Positions 17,951 to 27,163 of a DNA stretch of 64,000 nt are shown here, one piece after another. How positions within the stretch are numbered: position 1 is the first letter of the stretch; each line of letters starts with the position of its first letter. Both the position numbers and the translations under genes were made by a program. The notes below the pieces were generated by a model that saw only the letters and a program-made list of their open reading frames with translations, was not told the origin of the DNA and ran no database searches. This DNA is from Corynebacterium oculi (GTDB taxonomy: Bacteria > Actinomycetota > Actinomycetes > Mycobacteriales > Mycobacteriaceae): NCBI RefSeq assembly GCF_001412105.1, contig NZ_LKST01000002.1:124001-188000 (forward strand), in the 5' to 3' direction.

Positions 17951-17956
17951 TAGCCT
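17951..17956 (+). promoter_or_regulatory. -10 element of leaderless ABC exporter operon
   Basis: TAGCCT, six bases before GTG 17963; divergent from the purK promoter. Confidence 0.5.
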
Positions 17957-17962
17957 TGCCGG

Positions 17963-19734
17963 GTGAACTTTTTACGCCTCATCGGATCGCGGGCGCGGCC
18001 CTATTCCGGTGCTCTCCTCGCTATTCTTTTCTTACAAACCATTTCCACCCTCGCCACGCTGTATCTTCCCTCCCTCAACGCCCGGATTATTGATGAGGGC
18101 GTCTCCCGCGGGGACGTGGATCTCATCTGGCGGCTGGGCGCCATCATGCTGGCCGTGGCGTTTGTCCAGGTGATCTCCGCGTGCATCGCCGTGTGGTTCG
18201 GCGCGCGCACCTCGATGGGCACCGGCCGCGATATTCGCGGCGATGTGTTCCGCCGCGTGGCGAGTTTCTCCGCGGAGGACGTCAGCCGCTTCGGCTCGGC
18301 CACGCTGATTACCCGAGGCACCAATGACGTCCAGCAGGTGCAGATGACGTACATGATGATGCTGAACTTCATGGCACCCGCGCCCATCATGATGGTGGGC
18401 GGCATCATCATGGCCGTGCGCGAGGACCCAGGCTTGTCCTGGCTGGTGGTGGTCAGCGTGCTCGTGCTCTTCGCGGCCGTGGCCTTCCTCATCGCGCGGC
18501 TCCTGCCCCTGTTCACCGGCCAGCAGCACAAGATCGACGCCATCAACGGCGTGCTGCGCGAGCAGATCACCGGCATCAGGGTGGTGCGCGCCTTTACCCG
18601 GGAGGAGCACGAGGTTCAGCGCTTTGACCGCGCCAATACCGAGCTCACCGAGCTCTCGGTGAGCTCGGCAACCTCTTTGTGCTCCTCTTCCCCATCATCA
18701 TGCTGATCCTGAACCTGGCCACCGGCGCGGTGATGTGGTTCGGCGGGCAGCGCGTGGACGCCGGGGCCGTGGAGGTGGGCTCGCTCACCGCCTTCCTGCA
18801 ATACCTCATGCAGATCCTCACCGCCGTGATGATGGGCGCCTTCATGGCCATGATGCTGCCGCGCGCCCTAGTGTGCGCGGGGCGCATCACCGAGGTCTTG
18901 GAGCACTCCCCTTCCATTCACGAGACCGCCCAGCCTCAGCGCCCGGCCTCGGCCGAGGGCATGGTGGAGTTCAGGAACGTGAGCTTCTCCTACCCCGGCG
19001 CGGAGGCCCCGGTGCTGCGCGATATTTCCTTTACCGCCCGCCCCGGCCAGGTCACCGCGATCATCGGGGCCACCGGCTCGGGCAAGACCACGCTGCTGGG
19101 GTTGATCCCCCGTCTCTACACCGCCACGCAGGGCCAGGTGCTGATCGACGCCACCGACATCACCGCGATGGCCCACGCGGACATCGTGGAGCGAGTGAGC
19201 ATGGTGCCCCAAAAGCCCTACCTCTTCTCCGGCACCGTGCGCTCCAACCTGGCGATGGGCAATCCCCAGGCCAGCGAGGATGAGATGTGGGCGGCGCTGC
19301 GCACCGCCCAGGCGGACTTCGTGGAGGACTTAGATATGCCCATCTCCCAGGGCGGCACCAACGTCTCCGGCGGGCAACGCCAGCGCCTCTCCATCGCCCG
19401 GATGCTCGTGGCCAAACCCACGGTGTACCTCTTTGATGATTCCTTCTCCGCCCTGGACATGACCACGGACGCGCGCCTGCGCGCGGCCCTCGCCCCGGAG
19501 GTCGCCCAGGCCACCATGATCGTGGTGGCCCAGCGGGTCAGTTCCATCCGGGAGGCGGATCAGATCCTGGTCATGGAGGCCGGCGAGATCGTGGCGCGCG
19601 GCACGCACGAGGAGTTGCTGCGCGCCTCCGAGACCTACCGTGAGATCGTCCGTTCCCAGGCTGCGGCGGATGAGGCGAATGATACGGACGCAGCACATAC
19701 TCACGGCCCCCGTGACACCAAGGAGGTGCGCTAA
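17963..19734 (+). pseudogene. ABC exporter half-transporter 1 (membrane plus ATPase), frameshifted
   Basis: Encodes a type IV ABC exporter half: membrane domain (six helices) then ATPase with Walker A GATGSGKTTLL and signature SGGQRQRLSIARML. Walker B ends FDDS (Asp for catalytic Glu) and the switch position is Gln (VVAQR), the usual degenerate site of heterodimeric exporters. The frame is broken: codons up to ELTELSV (about 18660) and those from LGNLFVLLFPIIM onward are in different frames, needing one extra base. The break lies inside a perfect 13-bp inverted repeat (18639-18668). Forms an operon with the next gene. Substrate unknown. If the frameshift is real, neither piece can make a full subunit. 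Confidence 0.85.
18639..18668. repeat. Perfect 13-bp inverted repeat, 4-base loop, at the frameshift site
   Basis: CCGAGCTCACCGA (18639-18651), loop GCTC, and its exact reverse complement (18656-18668). The reading frame of the ABC gene changes inside the right arm. Confidence 0.95.
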
Positions 19735-19736
19735 TC

Positions 19737-21685
19737 ATGGCTCAGAACGATACCGCCGACCTCTCCGAGCAGGAACTCCTCGACCTCCAGGAAAAGGTGG
19801 GGGTGGATGACTGGTCCGGGTCCGCGCCGCGCCAGGCCAAGAACTTCCGGGCCGGGGCCGCACGCCTGCTCGGCCTGCTCTCTCCCTACAAGGCCCAGCT
19901 GGTCCTGGTTTTCGGCCTGGTGGCCTTCTCCGTGGCGCTCAACGTGTATGCCCCGCGCGTCACCGGCTACGCCATGGACGTGATCTTCTCCGGGGCCATC
20001 GGCTCCCAGCTGCCCACCGGGATACCCAAGGAGCAGATCGTCACCGGGCTGCGCGCCGAGGGGAACGATACCTTCGCGGACATGCTGGGCCGCATGGACG
20101 TTACCCCCGGCGCGGGCATTGATTTCTCCCGCCTGGGCTGGCTCATCGCCGCGATCATCGGTCTTTACCTGGCCGCCTCGGCGTTCATGTGGTTGGAGGG
20201 GTTCATTCTTAACCGCCTGGTCATGCGCGCGGTCTACGGGCTGCGCCGGGACGTAGAGGCCAAGATCAACCGTCTCCCGCTGTCGTACTTTGACACCAGC
20301 AAGCGCGGCGACGTGCTCTCTCGCACCACGAACGACGTCGATAATATCCAGCAGGCTTTGCAGCAGGCCCTGGCGCAGGCGCTCAACGCCCTGCTCACGG
20401 TCATCGGCATCACCGCCATGATGTTCTGGGTGTCCTGGCAGCTCGCCCTGGTGGCCCTGCTCTCGCTGCCGCTGACGGGCATCGTGCTCGCGGTGATCGG
20501 CTCGCGCTCCCAAAAGCAGTTCACTACCCAGTGGCGTTCCACGGGCATGCTCAACGGGCACGTGGAGGAGACCTTCTCCGGGCACGAGGTGCTGCGGATC
20601 TTCGGCCGCACGGACGCCGCGGTGGAGGAGTTTGGGGAGCGCAATGAGGAGCTTTTCCGCTCCAGTTCCACGGCGCAGTTTCTCTCCGGCATGATGATGC
20701 CGATCATGCAGTTCATCTCCTATCTGTCCTACGTGGGCATCGCCGTCCTCGGCGGACTGAGGGTGGCTTCTGGCTCCATGACCCTGGGCGATGCCACCGC
20801 CTTTATTCAGTACTCCCGCCAGTTCAATCAGCCCCTCGGGGAACTCGGCAGCATGATGCAGATGCTGCAATCCGGCGTGGCGTCTGCCGAGCGCGTCTTT
20901 GAGCTTCTCGACGCCCCCGAGAGCGCCTCCGCCCGGGTACCGGGGCGGGCGCGCGGGCTGGTCGAGTTCGAGGACGTTTCCTTTGGTTATTCCCCGGATA
21001 AGCCGCTGATTACGGGGCTGAATCTGAGCGTGGCGCCGGGGCAGACCGCCGCCATCGTGGGCCCCACCGGTGCGGGCAAGACCACCCTGGTGAACCTGAT
21101 TATGCGCTTCTATGAGATCGACTCCGGGCGCATCACCCTCGACGGCACGGACATCCGCGATCTTTCCCGCCGGGATCTGCGCTCCCAGGTGGGCATGGTG
21201 CTCCAGGACGCGGTGCTTTTTGAGGGAACCATCGCGGAGAACATCCGCTATGGCCGCCTGGACGCCACGGAGGAGGAAGTCATTGCCGCCGCCAAGGCCA
21301 CCTACGTGGATCGCTTCGTGCGCACCCTCCGGAGGGGTATCACACCCGTATCGACGGCGAGGGCGGGGCACTGTCCGCCGTTGAGCGCCAGCTCATTACC
21401 ATCGCGCGCGCCTTCCTCGCGCAACCCGCGCTGCTGATCCTCGACGAGGCCACCTCCTCGGTGGATACCCGCACGGAGGTGCTGGTGCAGGAGGCCATGA
21501 ACGCGCTGCGCGCGGAGCGCACGTCCTTTGTGATCGCCCATCGCCTCTCCACGATCCGCGACGCGGACGTGATCCTGGTGATGGAGGAGGGTGACATCGT
21601 GGAGCAGGGCTCCCACGAGAAGCTGGTGGCTCGCGGCGGGGCATACGCGCGGCTCAACGCGGCGCAATTTGGTGAGGAATCCTAG
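19737..21685 (+). pseudogene. ABC exporter half-transporter 2 (membrane plus ATPase), frameshifted
   Basis: Partner of the preceding gene, starting two bases after its stop with AAGGAGG ahead of ATG 19737. Membrane domain about 35-330; ATPase with Walker A GPTGAGKTTLV, Walker [13 protein letters not shown] and switch [12 protein letters not shown], so this half holds the canonical residues. The frame shifts at about 21328-21335: CTCCGGAGG should read with one more C to continue as [16 protein letters not shown]. The break is at the centre of a 12-bp palindrome. After repair the signature reads LSAVERQ where LSxGE/Q is expected, so the essential signature Gly is also lost. The last 75 codons (from 21461) remain open alone. 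Confidence 0.85.
21327..21338. repeat. 12-bp perfect palindrome at the frameshift in half-transporter 2
   Basis: CCCTCCGGAGGG reads identically on both strands. Restoring the frame needs one extra C at its centre, which would make the two arms flank a single unpaired base. Confidence 0.85.
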
Positions 21686-21691
21686 AAAGCC

Positions 21692-22150
21692 TCACCACCG
21701 CACCAGTCCCGTGATCGCCTGGGCCACCTTTTTGGGCCGGGGCAGCCGGGCAAAGACCACGGGGCGGTCATAGCCGATCAGCCCCAGGGCCACCCGGCCC
21801 CGGCCGCTCTTTCTGGCCCCGCGCACCTGGCGCAGCGATATTTCATCGGTGCGCGCGCTCAGCCCCGGCCCGCGCACCACGATGCGCTGGGTGGTCACCA
21901 TGAAGCGCTGGCGGCGCGCCCGGCACAGCGGCAGCACAAGCCGCCACCCCACCCCCAGCGCCCACAGCCCCACCAGGGCGTTGCGCAGGGTTATGCTCAC
22001 GGCCACCTCGGGGCGATCCAGGTAGCCGACAATGATCCAGGCCACGCCGGTGAGCAGGATCGCCTCCAGCACCGGAAAGATCAGGGTGCTCAGCGGGGCG
22101 GAGACGTCCACCACCACGCGTTCTCTGGGAGCGGGGCGAAAGGTTCCCAT
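21692..22150 (-). CDS. PH-domain membrane protein
   Basis: 152-residue protein with two hydrophobic helices (about 20-42 and 52-75) followed by a small bacterial PH-like domain: RRQRFMVTTQRIVVRGPGLSAR, then LRQVRGARKSGRG. This is the layout of the actinobacterial Rv3278c family, which also sits beside birA. ATG 22150 starts MGTFRPAPRERVVVDV. Eleven bases downstream of birA on the same strand. Role unknown. Confidence 0.8.
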   Translation of the reverse strand: MGTFRPAPRERVVVDVSAPLSTLIFPVLEAILLTGVAWIIVGYLDRPEVAVSITLRNALVGLWALGVGWRLVLPLCRARRQRFMVTTQRIVVRGPGLSARTDEISLRQVRGARKSGRGRVALGLIGYDRPVVFARLPRPKKVAQAITGLVRW

Positions 22151-22161
22151 GATCGCTCGGG

Positions 22162-22917
22162 CTAGACGGCGCGCCGCAGGTGGGTCACGTCCCCGGCGGA
22201 AAATTCCTGGCGGCCCCGGCTGGTTTCCACGAGCAGGGCGCCCGTGGCGGTCACGTCCACCGCCGTTCCCTCGATGATCTCCTCCCAACGCTCCACCCGC
22301 ACCTCGGCCCCCAAGGTCGTGCAGCGCGCGCGGTAGTCCCCCAGCAGGGTGGGGTCCGCGCAGCGCCATTGCTGTACGCGGCGCTCCAGGGCGTCGAGAA
22401 GCCCCGCCGCGACGTCCGCCGGATCGTGGGCAATTCCCTCTAGGGTCAGGGACGTGGCGTGTGCCACGGGTAGTTCCTCGCGGCTTAGGCTGAGGTTGAT
22501 CCCGCAGCCCACCACCACGCGCGGATCGCTGTCGAGGTCGGCGGCCTCCACGAGGATTCCGCAGACCTTGCGCCCCTCGATGAGTACGTCGTTGGGCCAC
22601 TTCAGCTCCGCCCGGGGCACGGTGTCCACCACCGCCAGGCCCACGGCCAGCGGCAGCAGCCCCAGGCGCTCCACGAGCCTTTTTTCTGGCCTGTACAGCA
22701 CGGATAGCGCCAGCTGCTTGTCCGGCGTGCCCTCCCAGTGCCGGTGCAGGCGGCCGCGCCCGGCGGTCTGATGCCGGGCGATGAGTGCGGCGTGATCGGG
22801 CGCATCCGGCTGCGCAAGGAGGTCAGCGTTGGTGGAACCCGTCTGCGCCACCACCCTCAGGCGGGGGTAAATCCCCGCTCGTTCGCCCAGACGTTCCCGG
22901 AGCACTGTTTCTTCCAT
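22162..22917 (-). CDS. birA: Biotin-[acetyl-CoA-carboxylase] ligase
   Basis: Attaches biotin to the lysine of BCCP domains; the targets in this window are AccBC (K550) and Pyc (K1102). The 251-residue protein is the short form without the N-terminal repressor helix-turn-helix. It has QTGSTNADLL, the biotinyl-AMP loop GRGRLHRHW, LKWPNDVLIEGRKVCGIL and GCGINLS. ATG 22917 lies seven bases after TATGGT, so the start is leaderless. Divergent from accD, with 117 bases between, as in mycobacteria. Confidence 0.95.
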   Translation of the reverse strand: MEETVLRERLGERAGIYPRLRVVAQTGSTNADLLAQPDAPDHAALIARHQTAGRGRLHRHWEGTPDKQLALSVLYRPEKRLVERLGLLPLAVGLAVVDTVPRAELKWPNDVLIEGRKVCGILVEAADLDSDPRVVVGCGINLSLSREELPVAHATSLTLEGIAHDPADVAAGLLDALERRVQQWRCADPTLLGDYRARCTTLGAEVRVERWEEIIEGTAVDVTATGALLVETSRGRQEFSAGDVTHLRRAV

Positions 22918-22924
22918 GCCCACC

Positions 22925-22930
22925 ACCATA
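22925..22930 (-). promoter_or_regulatory. -10 element of leaderless birA
   Basis: TATGGT, seven bases before ATG 22917. Confidence 0.55.
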
Positions 22931-23020
22931 CCCACCGGCCACGCTCTCGCCGCCCCCACTTTCGGCCATCGGCCGGGGCTCGGCGGGGACGGGGCGCGCG
23001 TGCCCGCCACGGCTACCCCC

Positions 23021-23026
23021 TAGAAT
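23021..23026 (+). promoter_or_regulatory. -10 element of leaderless accD
   Basis: TAGAAT, eight bases before ATG 23035; no Shine-Dalgarno. Confidence 0.65.
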
Positions 23027-23034
23027 GAACAACC

Positions 23035-24600
23035 ATGACTGATCTTTCCACCACAGCCGGAAAGCTGGCAGATCTCACCGCCCGCCTCGCGGAGGCGCAG
23101 GCACCGGTGGGCGATCGCGCCATCGCCGAGGCCCACGAGGCCGGGCGGCTCACCGCCCGCGAGCGGATCGGCGCGCTTCTCGACGCCTCCTCCTTCGTCG
23201 AGGTCGATGCCCTCGCGCGCCACCGCGTCTCCGAGTACGGCCTCGATTCCACCCGCCCCGCCACCGACGGCGTGGTGGCGGGCTACGGCACCGTGGCCGG
23301 GCGCAAGGTCTGCGTGTATGCGCAGGATTCCAGCATTTTCGACGGCCGCCTGGGCGAGGTGTACGGCGAGAAGATCCTGAAGATCTACCGCCTGGCCACC
23401 AAGACCGGGGTGCCGGTGATCGCCTTCCTTGAGGGTGGCGGGGCGCGCGCCGCCGAAGGCACCGCCGCGCTGTCCTTCTATGCCCGCATCGTGGCTGCGG
23501 CCACGCAGGCCTCCGGCGTGATTCCGCACATCGCGGTGCTCACCGGGGAGGTCACCGGCCCGCACGCCCTGCTCGCGGGTGCCGCCGACCTCACCCTCAT
23601 GGTGGAGGGGCAGGCGCTCTTAAGGCTTAGCCCCGCCGAGGCCGGGGAGGAACCCCTGGGGGCCCGGGATCACGCGGAGCGCTCCGGCACCGCGCATCTG
23701 GTGGCGCAGTCCGATGCCCACGCCGCCGAGATCCTGCGCGACCTGCTGGGCTACCTGCCCTCCAACAACCGCGCCGAGGCCCCCCGCCCGGTGGAGTCCC
23801 GGATTACCGGCTCCATCGCGGAGAACATCTCCGCCGCGGACACGCAGCTCAATGCCCTGATCCCGGACGATCCGCAGGCCCCCTATGACATGCGCGAGGC
23901 CATCACCCGCGTGGTAGACGGACAGCGGTTCCTAGAAACTCAGCCCGCCTACGCCCCCAATATCCTCACCGGCTTTGCCCGCATCGAGGGCCGTGCGGTG
24001 GGGATCGTGGCCAATCAGCCTGCCCAGGGCGCCGGCCGGGTGGACTCCCGCGCGGCGGATAAGGCCGCGCGCTTCATTCGCACCTGCGACGCCTTTAATA
24101 TCCCCGTGGTGTCCTTCGTGGACGCGCCCGGCTTCGTCTCCGGCACGGACGAGGAACTCGGCGGGGTGGTACGCAGCGTCTCCAAGCTGGCCTATGCCTA
24201 CGCGGAGGCCTCAGTGGGCACCCTCACCGTGATTACCCGCCACGCCATCGGCGCGGCCAGCGTGGTCATGGGGGCCAAGGATCTGGGCGCGGATCTGGTG
24301 TTCGCCTGGCCCACCGCGCAGATCGCCGCCATGCACGCCGAGACGGCCGTGCCGGAAATCCACGCGGCGGAGCTGGCCAAGGCGCAGCGCAAGGGCAAGG
24401 ACGTGGACGCCCTGCGGGATAAGTTCTCCGCGGAGTACGACGAGCGCCACCTCTCTCCCTATCAGGCCGCCGAGCGCGGCATGGTGGACGCGGTGATTCC
24501 CCCGGAGCACACGCGCGGGCAGTTGGTGGAGGGGCTGCGCCTGCTGGATCGCAAGGTCACCTACCCGCCGGCGAAGAAGCACGGCAACATCGCGTTATAA
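23035..24600 (+). CDS. accD3: Acyl-CoA carboxylase beta (carboxyltransferase) subunit, divergent AccD3-like
   Basis: 521-residue carboxyltransferase-fold protein (family about 540). The N-terminus TTAGKLADL and GRLTARERI, the C-terminus PAKKHGNIAL and the middle RFIRTCDAFNIPVV are clear AccD features. Segments that build the active site are altered: GG of the acyl-CoA oxyanion loop is G175-P176; YGGAY of the biotin loop is IGAAS (404-408); the AGCLD region is AGRVDS; and the final GASGAVGF region is HAETAVPEI. It may be a structural partner rather than the catalytic beta subunit. In corynebacteria AccD2, AccD3, AccE and AccBC act in mycolic acid precursor carboxylation. The accD3 symbol is inferred from place and divergence. 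Confidence 0.8.
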   Translation: MTDLSTTAGKLADLTARLAEAQAPVGDRAIAEAHEAGRLTARERIGALLDASSFVEVDALARHRVSEYGLDSTRPATDGVVAGYGTVAGRKVCVYAQDSSIFDGRLGEVYGEKILKIYRLATKTGVPVIAFLEGGGARAAEGTAALSFYARIVAAATQASGVIPHIAVLTGEVTGPHALLAGAADLTLMVEGQALLRLSPAEAGEEPLGARDHAERSGTAHLVAQSDAHAAEILRDLLGYLPSNNRAEAPRPVESRITGSIAENISAADTQLNALIPDDPQAPYDMREAITRVVDGQRFLETQPAYAPNILTGFARIEGRAVGIVANQPAQGAGRVDSRAADKAARFIRTCDAFNIPVVSFVDAPGFVSGTDEELGGVVRSVSKLAYAYAEASVGTLTVITRHAIGAASVVMGAKDLGADLVFAWPTAQIAAMHAETAVPEIHAAELAKAQRKGKDVDALRDKFSAEYDERHLSPYQAAERGMVDAVIPPEHTRGQLVEGLRLLDRKVTYPPAKKHGNIAL

Positions 24601-24608
24601 GGAGGATC

Positions 24609-24818
24609 ATGGCTGACGCTTTTACCCCCCGCCTGCGGGTGCTCTCCGGGGCACCCGACGAGGCGGAGATCGAGGCCCTGCGCCAGGTGTTGGGCGAACT
24701 TGCCCGCAAGGAGCACCTCAAGAGCACCATCGATCCCGATCGGTGGGGCCGCCCGGACGATTACTTCTCCCCCCGCCCGTTTAATCCCCGCGCCTTTAGC
24801 GCCGTACCTTATCACTGA
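24609..24818 (+). CDS. accE: Acyl-CoA carboxylase epsilon subunit
   Basis: 69-residue protein eight bases after accD, with AAGGAGG before ATG. The segment PDEAEIEALRQVLGEL is the conserved helix of actinobacterial AccE/AccE5 subunits, followed by a basic linker and a Trp-Pro-rich tail (WGRPDDYFSPRPFNPRAF). Epsilon subunits bridge the alpha and beta components. Orthologous place to Rv3281. Confidence 0.9.
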   Translation: MADAFTPRLRVLSGAPDEAEIEALRQVLGELARKEHLKSTIDPDRWGRPDDYFSPRPFNPRAFSAVPYH

Positions 24819-24853
24819 GAATCACGGTGCAATAGAGACCTAAGGAGTAAGCC

Positions 24854-25453
24854 ATGCGCCTCGTCCTGGCCTCGCAGTCCCCCTCCCGCCGCGCCATCTT
24901 GCGCTCGGCCGGGGTGGAACCCGTGCTGCACCCCGCGCACGTCGATGAGGAGGCGCTGCGCGCCTCCCTGCCGCCCCAGGCCTCCCCCGCCGAGGTCGTG
25001 TGCGCCCTGGCCAAAGCCAAGGCCGAGGCCGTGGCCCCGAGCTATCCGGGGGAGGTGGTGGTGGGCTGCGATTCCATGCTGCTGCTGGACGGGCAGCTTC
25101 AGGGCAAGCCGCATACCGAGGAGGAAACGGTGCGCCGCTGGCGCGCCCAGGCGGGCCGCACCGCGGAACTGCTCACCGGCCACTGCGTGATCGGCCCTCG
25201 GGGCCAGTCCGTGGTGGACTCCACCCGCACCGCCGTCTCCTTCGCGCAGGCAGAGGAGGACGATATTGCCGCCTACGCCGCCACGGGAGAGCCGTGGGGG
25301 TGCGCCGGGGCGTTTACCCTGGAGGCCCTGGGCGGGTGGTTTATTGATCGCATCGAGGGTGATCCCTCGTCCGTCATTGGGCTCTCGCTTCCATTCGTAC
25401 GCCGCGCCCTTTATTCTTTCGGCTTGACTGTCTCCGATTTCTGGGAATCCTAA
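24854..25453 (+). CDS. maf: Maf-like nucleoside triphosphate pyrophosphatase
   Basis: 199-residue house-cleaning enzyme that hydrolyses non-canonical or methylated NTPs to NMP. The phosphate loop LASQSPSRRAIL stands at the N-terminus; VVGCDSMLLLDGQ carries the catalytic Asp, followed by the GKP step; GKPHTEE and GEPWGCAGAFTLEALGGWFIDRIEGD are the later family motifs (split here at a residue limit). TAAGGAG precedes ATG. Follows accE as in mycobacteria (Rv3282). Confidence 0.93.
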   Translation: MRLVLASQSPSRRAILRSAGVEPVLHPAHVDEEALRASLPPQASPAEVVCALAKAKAEAVAPSYPGEVVVGCDSMLLLDGQLQGKPHTEEETVRRWRAQAGRTAELLTGHCVIGPRGQSVVDSTRTAVSFAQAEEDDIAAYAATGEPWGCAGAFTLEALGGWFIDRIEGDPSSVIGLSLPFVRRALYSFGLTVSDFWES

Positions 25454-25460
25454 ACCACCT

Positions 25461-26681
25461 ATGTCTCCCGCTCACGCGCTCACGCAACGCCCCCGTTTCA
25501 CGTACCGCACCCGGCTCAGCCGCCCCAAGTCCCACCGCCTCGACGGCATCGACCTGGCCCGCGCGCTGGCGATCATCGGCATGTTCTACATGCACACCTG
25601 GGGGCACCTGTGGGGCGATAACCTGCTGCGCAGCGCCTTCGACGGCCGTTCCTCCATCCTCTTTGCCGTGCTCGCGGGCGTCTCGGTGGTTTTGCTCACC
25701 AAGTCCCGCGATACCCTCACCTCGGTGCTGCAACTGGTGGGGCGCGGCATCATTCTGGTGCTCATCGGCCTGGCCATTTCCCTCGATTCGGTGGGGCCCA
25801 TCGTCATTCTGGTCACCTACGGCTTCCTCTATATTCTCGTCGCTCCCCTGGTGTTCCGCCTCAGCCTCTTTAGCGCCACGATCGCGGCGGCGGCCTCGGC
25901 GCTGTTCTTGCCGTTGTTTTCCTTCGAGCTGCGCCGGGTGCTGCCCGATCCGCCCGGCTTCGGGGCCACCCCCACCCCGGCGCTGATCGCCGATGGCCAG
26001 TGGTCGGAGTTCTGGCAGTATCTCTTTATCACCGGGTTGTTTCCCCTGATGTCCTGGATTCCCGTGTTCCTCGCCGGGGTGGCGGCGGAAAAGTTCCTGT
26101 TCACCACGGATCAGGCGGCCCGCTGGCTGGTGGTCATCGGCGCGCCGCTGTTTCTCCTTGGGTACGGCGGCTCCTGGCTCTACCTCCAATTCAGCGACTT
26201 CCACGAGCGGTACAGTGCCTTTCACCCCGACGGCGCGGAGGCCACCGATTATCTCCTGCACAACGCCTACGGCGTGACCCCGACGGACTGGTACACCTGG
26301 CTTTTCCTCTACGTGCCGCACTCCGGTTCCATCGCGGAGATTCTCTCCTCCACCGGCATGGCGCTTTTTGTCATCGGCCTGTGCCTCATCGCCTGCCGCA
26401 ACGTGCTCTTCAACGATCTGGTCTATCCCCTGCGCGATCTGGGCAAGATGCCGCTGACGGCCTACGTGGGCCATATCCTCGCCATCGGATACCTCAACGC
26501 CAACGGGCATGACATCGCGGAGCCGGGATTCGCCCTGGCTAACCTGCTGGGGCCCATCGTCTTTGCCATGATCTGGTTCCGCCTCTTCCGGCGCGGCCCC
26601 ATCGAGCAGCTCATGTACTGGGCGCTCAAGCCGCTCTCCCGCGTCTCCGCCCGCGCCCCTCGGGTCACGCTCCGGCGTTAG
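25461..26681 (+). CDS. Polytopic membrane acyltransferase (HGSNAT/DUF418-like)
   Basis: 406-residue protein with about ten hydrophobic helices. The N-terminal sequence RLDGIDLARALAIIGMFYMH is the hallmark of the acyltransferase 3/HGSNAT-like membrane fold, and the C-terminal PLRDLGKMPLTAYVGHILAI matches DUF418-type proteins. Members move acyl groups across the membrane; in corynebacteria TmaT, of this type, acetylates trehalose mycolates. A role in envelope lipid or glycan acylation is inferred. It starts seven bases after maf. Confidence 0.8.
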   Translation: MSPAHALTQRPRFTYRTRLSRPKSHRLDGIDLARALAIIGMFYMHTWGHLWGDNLLRSAFDGRSSILFAVLAGVSVVLLTKSRDTLTSVLQLVGRGIILVLIGLAISLDSVGPIVILVTYGFLYILVAPLVFRLSLFSATIAAAASALFLPLFSFELRRVLPDPPGFGATPTPALIADGQWSEFWQYLFITGLFPLMSWIPVFLAGVAAEKFLFTTDQAARWLVVIGAPLFLLGYGGSWLYLQFSDFHERYSAFHPDGAEATDYLLHNAYGVTPTDWYTWLFLYVPHSGSIAEILSSTGMALFVIGLCLIACRNVLFNDLVYPLRDLGKMPLTAYVGHILAIGYLNANGHDIAEPGFALANLLGPIVFAMIWFRLFRRGPIEQLMYWALKPLSRVSARAPRVTLRR

Positions 26682-26684
26682 AGT
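26679..26684 (+). promoter_or_regulatory. -10 element of leaderless DUF3151 gene
   Basis: TAGAGT, overlapping the upstream stop codon; seven bases before ATG 26692. Confidence 0.5.
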
Positions 26685-26691
26685 GGTACGC

Positions 26692-27117
26692 ATGAAGATG
26701 AACGATATGCTCGCGCCCCCGCCGGTCATGCTGCCGGAGGATCCCGCCCAGGGGGCCGATCCGCACGCCACCGCCACGGCGCTGCGGCACCCCGATAGCC
26801 CCCTGGTGTGGGCCGTCCGCGCGGAGGAGGCTTTGAAGCAGGCGAGCGGCGATCAGGATCGCCTGGTGGCCTACGCCTTTGCCCGCACCGGCTACCACCG
26901 CAGCCTCGATCGGCTGCGCGCCCACGGCTGGAAGGGCTGGGGGCCGGTGCCGTTCTCCCACGAGCCTAACCAGGGGGTGTTGCGCGCCATCGCCGCCCTG
27001 GCGCTGGCCGCCCGGGCCATCGGGGAAACCGGCGAGTACGACCGCTGCCGCCAGATGCTTTCCGACGCCGACCCGGGCTCCGTTTCCACCCTGCTGGACG
27101 GCAACGGCCCTCAGTAG
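26692..27117 (+). CDS. DUF3151 protein
   Basis: 141-residue actinobacterial protein with the DUF3151 pattern: PPPVMLPEDPA near the N-terminus, FARTGYHRSLDRLRAHGWKGWGPVPF in the middle (two adjoining motifs) and NQGVLRAIAALALAA. No signal or membrane segment. It resembles a helical repeat (TPR-like) protein. ATG 26692 is chosen by leaderless spacing. Function unknown. Confidence 0.85.
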   Translation: MKMNDMLAPPPVMLPEDPAQGADPHATATALRHPDSPLVWAVRAEEALKQASGDQDRLVAYAFARTGYHRSLDRLRAHGWKGWGPVPFSHEPNQGVLRAIAALALAARAIGETGEYDRCRQMLSDADPGSVSTLLDGNGPQ

Positions 27118-27163
27118 TGCAACTCCCGCACGGTGGCACGGCGCGTGCCGCCGTGGCCGTCGG

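Noticed and set aside
18639-18680. Programmed ribosomal frameshift in ABC half 1
   Set aside because: The hairpin could stimulate one, but there is no slippery heptamer, the partner is also broken, and ABC exporters are not known to use frameshifting.
19731-21371. Long antisense frame across ABC half 2, and similar ones across accBC and lpdA
   Set aside because: Same compositional shadow; the sense strand carries Walker, FAD or biotin motifs.
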